This document shows positions 1 through 5,068 of a stretch of DNA of 5,068 nt, piece after piece. Under the pieces are notes generated by a model. The model was not told the DNA's origin. It saw only the letters and a list, made by a program, of their open reading frames with translations, and searched no databases. Where the stretch lies: assembly GCA_964547105.1 (NCBI GenBank), contig CAZJLO010000091.1:1-5068 (forward strand), read 5' to 3'. The position numbers and the translations under genes were made by a program. Within the stretch, counting starts at the first letter, position 1. Every line of letters starts with the position of its first letter. This DNA comes from RXOA01 sp964547105. GTDB taxonomy: Bacteria; Bipolaricaulota; Bipolaricaulia; UBA7950; UBA9294.

Positions 1-133
1 CGCAGCGCTGCGGCATCACTGCAGCCAATCGGCTGTGAAACCAAATCTGAATCGGGTGCCTTCCCTAGGCCATCCTTCATCGCTTGCGCAGGGCGACCGG
101 TCGGAAGGCCGTGGCCGATTCAAGGGGTTTGGC

Positions 134-139
134 TATTAT
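134..139 (+). promoter_or_regulatory. Weak candidate -10 box (TATTAT) upstream of the operon
   Basis: TATTAT lies in an otherwise GC-rich leader and matches the sigma-70 -10 consensus TATAAT at five of six positions. The sequence about 17 nt upstream (around 111-116, GTGGCC) is a poor -35 element. If used, transcription would start near 146, giving a leader of about 115 nt before argF that includes the hairpin at 197-231. This is the best-looking -10 in the leader, but it is weak and the promoter could also lie left of the window. Confidence 0.2.
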
Positions 140-153
140 TCCGGAGCCTTCGC

Positions 154-237
154 TTGAGAATGGCGGCATCACATTCGATGCGATCGATCATCCGGCCCGC
201 TCCCACATGTCGAAAGCGACGGCGGGAGCGGAAATGA
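154..237 (+). other. Candidate Arg-rich leader ORF (27 codons), unproven
   Basis: A short open frame starts at TTG (154) with GGAG at 143-146, spacing 7 nt, or at ATG (160) without a good Shine-Dalgarno sequence. It stops at TGA 235-237, eleven nucleotides before the argF ribosome binding site begins. The predicted peptide has eight Arg and two Lys in 27 residues and ends in TCRKRRRERK. Five of its Arg codons lie in the last nine codons, in the loop and 3' arm of the hairpin at 197-231. An Arg-rich leader before a carbamoyltransferase of arginine metabolism would suit a translation-sensing control. However, the frame is open back to the window edge, and GC-rich non-coding DNA easily yields Arg codons, so this may be chance. 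Confidence 0.2.
197..231 (+). promoter_or_regulatory. Stem-loop in the argF leader
   Basis: CCGCTCCC (197-204) and GGGAGCGG (224-231) are perfect 8-bp complements. Inside them GTCG (209-212) and CGAC (217-220) form a second stem with loop AAAG, separated from the outer stem by a small internal loop (ACAT / GGC). The structure ends 16 nt before the argF Shine-Dalgarno sequence. No U-run follows (the next bases are AAATGAAAG), so it is not a standard intrinsic terminator in the + direction. It could be a regulatory or mRNA-stabilising hairpin. The pairing is seen directly; the function is inferred. Confidence 0.45.
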
Positions 238-247
238 AAGCAAGCTA

Positions 248-254
248 GGGGGAG
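248..254 (+). promoter_or_regulatory. Ribosome binding site of argF (GGGGGAG)
   Basis: GGGGGAG is six nucleotides before the ATG at 261, strong and well spaced. Its GGGAG part (250-254) could also pair with CTCCC at 200-204, the same bases that form the 5' arm of the leader hairpin. Confidence 0.75.
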
Positions 255-260
255 AACCGA

Positions 261-1172
261 ATGAAGGCGAAGCATCTGGTTACGCTCGCGGATCTCACGA
301 CCGAGGAGATCTTCGAGATTCTAGAAACGGCGCGAAATCTGAAGCTGGAACTGCGTGCTGGAGTCCGGCACGACATGCTCGGCGGCAAGACCCTGGCGAT
401 GGTCTTTCAGAAGCCATCGCTACGAACGCGCGTTTCGTTCGAGACGGGGATGTCCCAACTGGGGGGGCATGCCATCTACTTGGGCCCCAACGATATCAAG
501 CTCGGCAAGCGAGAAACCACTGAAGATATTGCGATCGTTCTCTCGGGATACGTGGACGGAATCATGGCGCGTGTCTTCGAACACCAATCGGTCGCCGACA
601 TGGCGGCGTACGCCGATGTGCCGGTGATCAACGGGCTGTGCGATCTGTATCACCCGTGTCAGATTCTCGCTGATTTGTTGACAATCTGGGAGAAGAAGAG
701 AAACTTCGACGGGTTGACGCTGACGTTCATCGGCGATGGCAACAACGTTGCCCATTCGTTGATGATTGGATGTGCCAAGGTGGGGATGAACTTCCGGATT
801 GCCTGCCCCAAGGGGTTCGAACCCAACAAGGATGTCGTGCGGATTGCCGAGGAAGCGGGCGGCAGCGTTGCTATCTTCCACGATTCCCTCGAGGCGGCCT
901 CGGGAGCCGATGTGCTGTACACAGATGTCTGGGTCAGCATGGGGCAAGAGGAAGAGGCTGGTTCCAAGCAGAATGCGTTCGCCGGATTCACCGTGGACAT
1001 GAAGACGGTGAAAGCGGCCCGTCCGGACGCAGTCATCCTTCACTGCCTTCCCGCGCACTACGGCGAGGAAATCAGCTACGAGGCTTCGCGGGCTCCGGGG
1101 AGCGCGATTTTCGATCAGGCCGAGAACCGGATGCACGCGCAGAAGGCCGTCATGGCGCTGCTAATGTCGTAG
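261..1172 (+). CDS. argF: Ornithine carbamoyltransferase (ArgF/ArcB family)
   Basis: This 303-residue cytoplasmic enzyme should interconvert carbamoyl phosphate + ornithine and citrulline + phosphate, in arginine synthesis or, run backwards, in arginine/citrulline breakdown. The length is normal for the family (about 300-335). The N-terminal domain has the carbamoyl-phosphate loop KPSLRTRVSFE (51-61), the arginine of ARVFEH (103-108) and HPCQILAD (131-138). The C-terminal domain has the ornithine-side motifs GDGNNVAHS (158-166), DVWVSMGQE (222-230) and HCLPAH (261-266), and ends with ENRMHAQKAV (288-297), whose Arg binds carbamoyl phosphate in known enzymes. Deviations: SLRTR replaces the usual STRTR, LSGYVD replaces the common LSRYVD, and Tyr267 follows HCLPAH where Arg is frequent. 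The SMG loop argues for ornithine over acetylornithine or putrescine. It is the first gene of the run, 31 nt before the lyase genes. Family assignment is firm; reaction direction is not decided by the sequence. Confidence 0.93.
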   Translation: MKAKHLVTLADLTTEEIFEILETARNLKLELRAGVRHDMLGGKTLAMVFQKPSLRTRVSFETGMSQLGGHAIYLGPNDIKLGKRETTEDIAIVLSGYVDGIMARVFEHQSVADMAAYADVPVINGLCDLYHPCQILADLLTIWEKKRNFDGLTLTFIGDGNNVAHSLMIGCAKVGMNFRIACPKGFEPNKDVVRIAEEAGGSVAIFHDSLEAASGADVLYTDVWVSMGQEEEAGSKQNAFAGFTVDMKTVKAARPDAVILHCLPAHYGEEISYEASRAPGSAIFDQAENRMHAQKAVMALLMS

Positions 1173-1187
1173 CTTGAAGTCCGTTCC

Positions 1188-1194
1188 AGAGGGG
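1188..1194 (+). promoter_or_regulatory. Ribosome binding site that fixes the CitDE start
   Basis: AGAGGGG ends nine nucleotides before ATG 1204. The longer alternative start, TTG at 1174, has no purine-rich sequence ahead of it and would put this Shine-Dalgarno sequence inside the coding region. ATG 1204 is therefore preferred. Confidence 0.65.
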
Positions 1195-1203
1195 TTTGCC
1201 ATC

Positions 1204-2379
1204 ATGTCGCAGGTCGAGATCGGTACGGAGAACAAGGGTGACTGCATGGTCCGCGTCAGGCGCGGGGAGGCAGACATCCGGATTGACGCCAAGCCGTTGG
1301 TGGAACCTGGATTGCGGCACCTGGCCGAGCAGACGCTCGGCCGGTGCAAGGCGAGTGGGGCAAGCGTCGAGGTCACGGACTTCGGCGCGCTGGACTATGT
1401 GGTTTCGGCGAGGCTGGAAACAGCGTTGCGGCAAGCTGGGCTTGGCGAGCGGTTGAACGAAGACTCGTCCGACGGGGCCGATCGGACGCCGACAGCGGCG
1501 GATCGGCTTCGCCGCACCCGTCTGTATGTACCCGGGAACAACCCACGATTGCAGGTCGGGATCGAACTGCACGGAGCGGATTGCATCCTGCTCGACCTTG
1601 AGGATTCCGTTCCCCCGGCCGAGAAGCTCGCCTCGCGGGTGCTTGTCAAACACCTGCTGTGGACCGTTTCGTTCGATGAGGTCTGGGTGCGCATCAATCC
1701 ACTTGAGACCTACGGCGACGACGATATCGCGGAAATCCTTCCCGGTCGGCCGCACGGTGTGTGTCTGCCGAAGACGGAAAGCGCTGCGGATGTCTTGCGC
1801 CTGTCCGGGCTTCTCTCGAAGGTGGAAGCTGATCTTGGAATCCCGGCGGGATCGACGAAAATTATGCCGATCGTCGAGACCGCCAAGGGCGTCCTTCATT
1901 CCGAGGAGATTGCGTCGTCGGATTCGCGGGTGGTTGTGATGGCGTTCGGTGCCGAGGACTACACGCGCGATGTTGGATCGAAGCGAACTCGAGAAAGCCT
2001 GCTGTTTGCCCGATCTCAATTGGTGGTCGCGGCGCGAAGCGCCGGCATTCAAGCGTCGGATACCGTGTTTGCCAACGTGGATGACAGCGAGGCGCTGCTC
2101 GAAGAGACGCGGCATGCGCGGGAACTGGGGTTTGATGGCAAGGGAGCGATCAACCCGCGGCAGATCGGCGTGATTCACGAAGGATTTGCTCCGACGGCCG
2201 CCGAGATCGAACATGCGCGGCGCGTTGTCGCTGTTGCTGAGGAGGCGGAGGCCCAAGGAATCGGAGCGATTGCGATCGGAGGGAAGATGATCGATCGTCC
2301 GGTGATCGAGCGGGCAAGGCGGACGCTCGAGCTTGCCGTGCGGATGTCTCCGGGTGCCAAAGGCGGGAGGGAAGCATGA
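1204..2379 (+). CDS. citDE: Fused citrate/citramalate lyase gamma-beta protein (CitD-CitE); carrier Ser replaced by Lys
   Basis: From ATG 1204 the product is 391 residues and joins two normally separate citrate lyase subunits. Residues 1-83 match the gamma acyl carrier CitD: GTENKGDCMVRV near the start, then TDFGALDYVVSARLE (58-72). A polar linker (about 82-101) leads to a complete beta subunit CitE of the HpcH/HpaI aldolase family: RTRLYVPGNNP (104-114), LLDLEDSVPPAEK (129-141), VRINPL (162-167), LPKTES (188-193), IVETAKG (223-229, likely Mg2+-binding Glu225), GAEDYTRD (249-256, likely Mg2+-binding Asp252), FDGKGAINPRQI (310-321) and GGKMIDRPV (359-367). CitE cleaves citryl- or citramalyl-thioesters to an acetyl thioester plus oxaloacetate or pyruvate. 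In E. coli CitD, GTLESGD has Ser14, which carries the prosthetic group; here the aligned GTENKGD has Lys11. The stop overlaps the citF start (ATGA). Citrate versus citramalate cannot be told from the sequence. Confidence 0.9.
   Translation: MSQVEIGTENKGDCMVRVRRGEADIRIDAKPLVEPGLRHLAEQTLGRCKASGASVEVTDFGALDYVVSARLETALRQAGLGERLNEDSSDGADRTPTAADRLRRTRLYVPGNNPRLQVGIELHGADCILLDLEDSVPPAEKLASRVLVKHLLWTVSFDEVWVRINPLETYGDDDIAEILPGRPHGVCLPKTESAADVLRLSGLLSKVEADLGIPAGSTKIMPIVETAKGVLHSEEIASSDSRVVVMAFGAEDYTRDVGSKRTRESLLFARSQLVVAARSAGIQASDTVFANVDDSEALLEETRHARELGFDGKGAINPRQIGVIHEGFAPTAAEIEHARRVVAVAEEAEAQGIGAIAIGGKMIDRPVIERARRTLELAVRMSPGAKGGREA
2365..2370 (+). promoter_or_regulatory. Ribosome binding site of citF inside the citDE 3' end
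   Basis: GGGAGG lies five nucleotides before ATG 2376. Together with the ATGA stop-start overlap, this suggests translational coupling of the two lyase subunits at near-equal amounts. Confidence 0.6.
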
Positions 2380-3920
2380 GAAACGCTCTCGGACGAGAGA
2401 TTCCGGAGACCCGCTCCGGGTTGACGATGCGACCGTTCGCCGGAGCATTTGCGTCATCTCCGCAGGGGATGAAAGCGGCGCGGCCGCAGAAGACGATCGA
2501 TCGCGTGGAGGACAAGCTCCTCCCATCTGTGGAAGCAGCGATCGAAGCAACCGGGCTCGCCAATGGGATGACGATCAGCTTCCATCACTCCTTCCGGGAC
2601 GGCGACCGGCTGGTGAATGCAGTGCTCGACAGCTGTGCCCGCAAGGGGATCAAAGATCTACGTCTGGTGCCGACGGCGCTGTTTCCGGTGCATGAGCCGG
2701 TGATCGAACACATCAAACGGGGTGTGGTCAGCCGGATCGAAGGGTCGATGAACGGGCCGGTGGGGGCGTTTGTCAGCCAAGGGGGAGCGCTTCGCGAACC
2801 GGCGGTGTTGCGGTCGCACGGCGGACGATGGCGGGCAATCGAGGCCGGCGACATCCACATTGACGTCGCGTTCATCGCTGCGCCGCAGGCGGACCGTTAC
2901 GGGAATGCGTGTGGGATGCGAGGGAAGACGGCGTGCGGGACGATCGCCTTCTCCGCTGTCGACGCCCGCTACGCCGACAAGACGGTCGTTGTCACCAACG
3001 ACCTTGCGCCGTATCCGGTGCACCCGTTCGAGATTCAGCAGGGGTGGACGGACTATGTGGTGGTCGTGGACGAGATCGGCGATCCGGCGAGCATTGCCTC
3101 GGGGACGCTTCGCTTGACCAAATCCCCAACCCGGCTCCACATCGCCCGACTGGCGGCCGATGCCGTGATCGCCTCGGGAAGGCTGAAAGATGGATTTAGC
3201 TTCCAGGGTGGCGCCGGCGGGATCTCGCTCGCAGCAACGAAATACGTCGGCGACGCAATGCGGGAAGCAGGGGTGGTCGGTGATTTTGCGATGGGCGGCG
3301 CGACGACGATGCTCGTCGACATGCTCCATGAGGGGCTTGTGCGGACAATCCTCGACGGGCAATCGTTCGATCTGGACGCGATCGCATCGCTTCGCGACGA
3401 CCCGGCGCATCTTGTGATGGATCCCGGCTTCTACGCCAACTACGACTCCCGCGGCTGCGCGACCTACATGCTGGACGTGGCGTTCCTCGGAGCTACGGAA
3501 GTGGACCTCGCGTTCAATGTCAACGTCAACACCCACTCCGACGGGCAGCTTCTGCATGGAATTGGCGGGCATCAGGACGTCGCCGCGGGTGCGGCGATCA
3601 CGATGATCACCATCCCCACTCTGCGTGGCCGGCTTCCGGTGATCGTCGACGATGTCACCACAGTGACGACACCGGGGGAGACGGTCGACGTGATCGTCAC
3701 CGAGCGCGGTCTGGCGGTCAACCCGGCGCGGGAAGACCTGCGCGACCGGTTCCTTTCCGCCGGGCTTCCGGTGAAAACGTTGGAGGAGATCAAGGCGGAG
3801 GCCGATCGGTTCATTCAGCCTCCTCGACGGCCGGTGTTTGGCGACGATGTCATCGCCCTAATCGAATGGCGCGACGGCACGGTAATCGACGCGGTAAGGA
3901 GGGTGGAAGGATGGCTGTAG
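2376..3920 (+). CDS. citF: Citrate lyase alpha subunit (citrate/citramalate CoA- or ACP-transferase)
   Basis: This 514-residue protein is close in length to E. coli CitF (about 510) and aligns from end to end. The alpha subunit swaps acetate on an acetyl thioester for citrate (or citramalate), producing the thioester that CitE cleaves. Visible family segments are TISFHHSFRDGDRLVN (66-81), HGGRWRAIEAGDIHIDVAF (148-166), YGNACGMRGKTACG (175-188), SFQGGAGGISLA (275-286), DFAMGGATTMLVDMLHEGL (303-321), FNVNVNTHSDG (380-390), GGHQDVAAGAA (397-407), LRGRLPVIVDDV (416-427), GLAVNPAR (445-452) and a C-terminal RDGTVIDAVRRVEGWL (499-514). There is no signal peptide or membrane segment, so it should be cytoplasmic. 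The start overlaps the citDE stop by four nucleotides and the end overlaps the next gene by ten. Citramalate lyase alpha subunits are homologous, so the substrate is open. No truncation or frameshift is seen. Confidence 0.94.
   Translation: MRNALGREIPETRSGLTMRPFAGAFASSPQGMKAARPQKTIDRVEDKLLPSVEAAIEATGLANGMTISFHHSFRDGDRLVNAVLDSCARKGIKDLRLVPTALFPVHEPVIEHIKRGVVSRIEGSMNGPVGAFVSQGGALREPAVLRSHGGRWRAIEAGDIHIDVAFIAAPQADRYGNACGMRGKTACGTIAFSAVDARYADKTVVVTNDLAPYPVHPFEIQQGWTDYVVVVDEIGDPASIASGTLRLTKSPTRLHIARLAADAVIASGRLKDGFSFQGGAGGISLAATKYVGDAMREAGVVGDFAMGGATTMLVDMLHEGLVRTILDGQSFDLDAIASLRDDPAHLVMDPGFYANYDSRGCATYMLDVAFLGATEVDLAFNVNVNTHSDGQLLHGIGGHQDVAAGAAITMITIPTLRGRLPVIVDDVTTVTTPGETVDVIVTERGLAVNPAREDLRDRFLSAGLPVKTLEEIKAEADRFIQPPRRPVFGDDVIALIEWRDGTVIDAVRRVEGWL
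3895..3902 (+). promoter_or_regulatory. Ribosome binding site that fixes the HD gene start
   Basis: TAAGGAGG, nearly a perfect anti-16S match, lies eight nucleotides before ATG 3911 and within citF. The upstream in-frame ATG at 3866 has no such site and would add a basic 15-residue extension (MARRHGNRRG...) that looks like a shadow of citF codons. Confidence 0.75.
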
Positions 3921-4453
3921 GAGAAAGGCTTCGGGAGATCCTTCCCGAGATCGAGTGGATCGCAGACGACACGCTTCGACAGCAAGTGATCGACACGTGG
4001 GCTGACGGGCTTGCCCAAGGCGGGTGGACCCCGGATGACCTCGAACGGATGCCGTTTACGCTTGCCAAGAAGTCTCAGCTCAGCTTCGCTCAACATGTGC
4101 GAAGCGTGACGACTGTCTGCGCACGGGTCGCCGAGACGTTCGATGCGATCTACCAAGGCGTCGATCTGGCACTCGACAAGGACGTCCTGCTTGCCGGCGC
4201 TCTCCTCCATGATGTGGGGAAGCTTGTCGAGATGGAGAAGGGCGAAGACGGCGCATGGCGCAAGACGCACGACGGCAAGCTGGTTCGTCATCCGTTTTCG
4301 GGGTTGGCGCTGGCGACGAAGCACGGCATGCCGGCGGAGGTGCTCCATATCATCGGAACGCACTCCAAGGAAGGAGACCCGTACAAGCGGACTCCGGAAG
4401 CGGTGATCCTTCACTACGCCGACTTCATGAACTTCGATCCGATCGAGGGGTGA
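3911..4453 (+). CDS. HD-domain metal-dependent phosphohydrolase, substrate unknown
   Basis: With the ATG at 3911 the product is 180 residues. It has the HD-superfamily metal-ligand pattern in order: FAQHVRSV (His62), ALLHDVGKLVEM (His100-Asp101), RHPFSG (His127), GTHSKEG (His151) and ILHYADFMNFD (His168, Asp171). The N-terminal 45 or so residues are predicted helical (REILPEIEWIADDTLRQQ) and probably form part of the fold. HD proteins are usually cytoplasmic, metal-dependent hydrolases of nucleotides or other phosphate esters. Extra histidines beyond the basic H-HD-D set suggest a two-metal centre, as in several HD subfamilies. There is no fused signalling domain, so a receptor role is unlikely. 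The gene starts within citF and ends five nucleotides before the next gene, so it is co-translated with the lyase and hydro-lyase. A regulatory or metabolite-repair role is possible. The family is clear; the substrate is not. Confidence 0.85.
   Translation: MAVGERLREILPEIEWIADDTLRQQVIDTWADGLAQGGWTPDDLERMPFTLAKKSQLSFAQHVRSVTTVCARVAETFDAIYQGVDLALDKDVLLAGALLHDVGKLVEMEKGEDGAWRKTHDGKLVRHPFSGLALATKHGMPAEVLHIIGTHSKEGDPYKRTPEAVILHYADFMNFDPIEG
4445..4450 (+). promoter_or_regulatory. Ribosome binding site that selects a GTG start for the hydro-lyase
   Basis: GAGGGG lies eight nucleotides before GTG 4459 but fourteen before the in-frame ATG 4465, so GTG fits better. The resulting N-terminus MGMTFAQKVLA also resembles the MGMT-(I/L)AEKI start common in LeuC/homoaconitase proteins. 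Confidence 0.6.
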
Positions 4454-4458
4454 TTTCC

Positions 4459-5068
4459 GTGGGGATGACGTTTGCACAGAAGGTGCTCGCCGCCAAGGCA
4501 GAGCTCGACCGGGTGGACGTCGGGCAGATCGTCGAGATCGAGCCGGACATTTGCTTGTCGCACGACAACACGGCGGCGATCGCCAAGACGTTCGCCAAGA
4601 TCGGAGTGAAGCGGGTCAAGAACCCGGAACGGTTCGTCGTTGTCCTTGACCACACAGTCCCGGCGTCGGTGGAGAAGTACGCCCAGAACCACAAGGAGAT
4701 CCGGGCATTCGTTGCCGATAACGGCATCGACCGGTTCTACGACGCCGGAGTGGGGATCTGCCATCAGGTGCTCCCCGAGAAGGGGTTCGCGCTTCCCGGG
4801 CGGCTGATCCTCGGATCGGACTCCCACACCACCACCTACGGAGCGTTCGGCGCGTTTGCCGCCGGGGTCGGACGGTCGGAAATGGCGGTGCTCTATGCCA
4901 CGTCGAAGATCTGGCTCAAAACCCCTTCCAGCTTCCGCATCGTCGTCGACGGACGGCTTGCCGAGCCGGTCACGGCCAAGGATCTCATCCTGAAGATCAT
5001 CGGAGACATCGGTGCCGACGGCGCGCTGTACCGGTCGGTCGAATACACCGGAGAAGCCGTGGAATCGA
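4459..5068 (+). CDS. 3-isopropylmalate dehydratase/homoaconitase-type large subunit (LeuC/HacA family), N-terminal part
   Basis: The gene is cut by the right edge after 203 codons; full proteins of this type have about 420 residues. Large subunits of the aconitase superfamily hold the [4Fe-4S] cluster and, with a LeuD-type small subunit, isomerise or hydrate hydroxy-acids such as isopropylmalate, homocitrate or 2-methylmalate (mesaconase). Visible family segments are MGMTFAQKVLAAKA (1-14), LDHTVPAS (63-70), FYDAGVGICHQVLPEKG (93-109), LPGRLILGSDSHTTTYGAFG (112-131), AFAAGVGRSEMAV (132-144) and GDIGADGALYRSVEYTGEAV (182-201). The GICHQVLPE form resembles the archaeal-type LeuC/HacA group more than the proteobacterial LeuC form. 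The three cluster cysteines lie in the missing half, so activity cannot be checked here. It is five nucleotides after the HD gene. Placement beside CitDEF suggests it acts on the lyase substrate, for example mesaconate/citramalate, but leucine or lysine-type biosynthesis is not excluded. Confidence 0.9.
   Translation, partial: MGMTFAQKVLAAKAELDRVDVGQIVEIEPDICLSHDNTAAIAKTFAKIGVKRVKNPERFVVVLDHTVPASVEKYAQNHKEIRAFVADNGIDRFYDAGVGICHQVLPEKGFALPGRLILGSDSHTTTYGAFGAFAAGVGRSEMAVLYATSKIWLKTPSSFRIVVDGRLAEPVTAKDLILKIIGDIGADGALYRSVEYTGEAVES

Noticed and set aside
46..52. Possible ArgR half-site (TCTGAAT) in the leader
   Set aside because: Only one half-site is visible, with no matching inverted half at the right spacing, so an ARG box cannot be supported.
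94..103. Palindrome CGACCGGTCG and nearby GGCC-GT-GGCC
   Set aside because: Short GC-rich palindromes are expected by chance at this base composition, and there is no T-tract or second copy nearby.
1..157. C-terminal tail of an upstream gene (frame 2 open 2-157 or frame 1 open 1-237)
   Set aside because: Both frames are open from the edge, but the translations show no recognisable family features and no start is visible, so neither is called as a gene.
1174..1203. Longer CitDE start at TTG 1174
   Set aside because: There is no Shine-Dalgarno sequence before TTG, whereas AGAGGGG is well placed for ATG 1204. The CitD alignment also begins only after ATG 1204.
1150..2550. 466-codon open frame on the minus strand
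   Set aside because: It lies wholly antisense to argF-end, citDE and citF-start, has a low-complexity Arg/Pro/Ser-rich product with no recognisable motif, and is explained by GC-biased third positions of the real genes.
2658..3572. 304-codon open frame on the minus strand
   Set aside because: It is antisense to citF, which matches its family from end to end; the translation has no recognisable domain.
3866..3910. Longer HD protein start at ATG 3866
   Set aside because: There is no ribosome binding site, and the extra residues are basic and atypical. TAAGGAGG before ATG 3911 is much better.

Overview
The window holds one tightly packed run of genes, all on the + strand and all in amino-acid or citrate-type carbon metabolism. 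In order they are: an ornithine carbamoyltransferase (argF-like); a fused citrate lyase gamma-beta protein (CitD-CitE); a citrate lyase alpha subunit (CitF); a small HD-domain phosphohydrolase; and the N-terminal part of a LeuC/homoaconitase-type Fe-S hydro-lyase that runs off the right edge. The gaps are a 31-nt spacer, a 4-nt ATGA overlap, a 10-nt overlap and a 5-nt spacer. Each gene has a purine-rich Shine-Dalgarno sequence and no terminator is visible between them, so they are probably one operon.

The DNA is GC-rich with strong GC bias at third codon positions, which creates long spurious ORFs in other frames. Nothing identifies the species. The gene content suits an anaerobic or fermentative bacterium. 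No rRNA, tRNA, CRISPR, transposon or phage gene is visible.

Region by region: 1-260 has no convincing conventional gene. It holds a weak candidate promoter, an Arg-rich short ORF and a strong hairpin just before the argF ribosome binding site. 261-1172 is the carbamoyltransferase. 1204-2379 and 2376-3920 encode the lyase. 3911-4453 is the HD protein. 4459 to the end is the hydro-lyase large subunit.

A plausible joint role is cleavage of a 2-hydroxy-di/tricarboxylate (citrate or citramalate) to acetate plus an oxo-acid, with the LeuC-type enzyme interconverting that hydroxy acid with its unsaturated partner. If the substrate is citramalate, this would match the lower half of the methylaspartate route of glutamate fermentation (mesaconate to citramalate to pyruvate plus acetate), with the carbamoyltransferase linking it to citrulline/arginine use. 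This is inference; the rest of the operon is outside the window.

The most unusual observation is in the CitD domain. It is otherwise well conserved, but has Lys at the position where the classical citrate lyase acyl carrier has the Ser that carries the phosphoribosyl-dephospho-CoA prosthetic group. No citC, citX or citG gene is visible. This suggests a lyase variant that works on free CoA thioesters, or whose carrier domain is purely structural.
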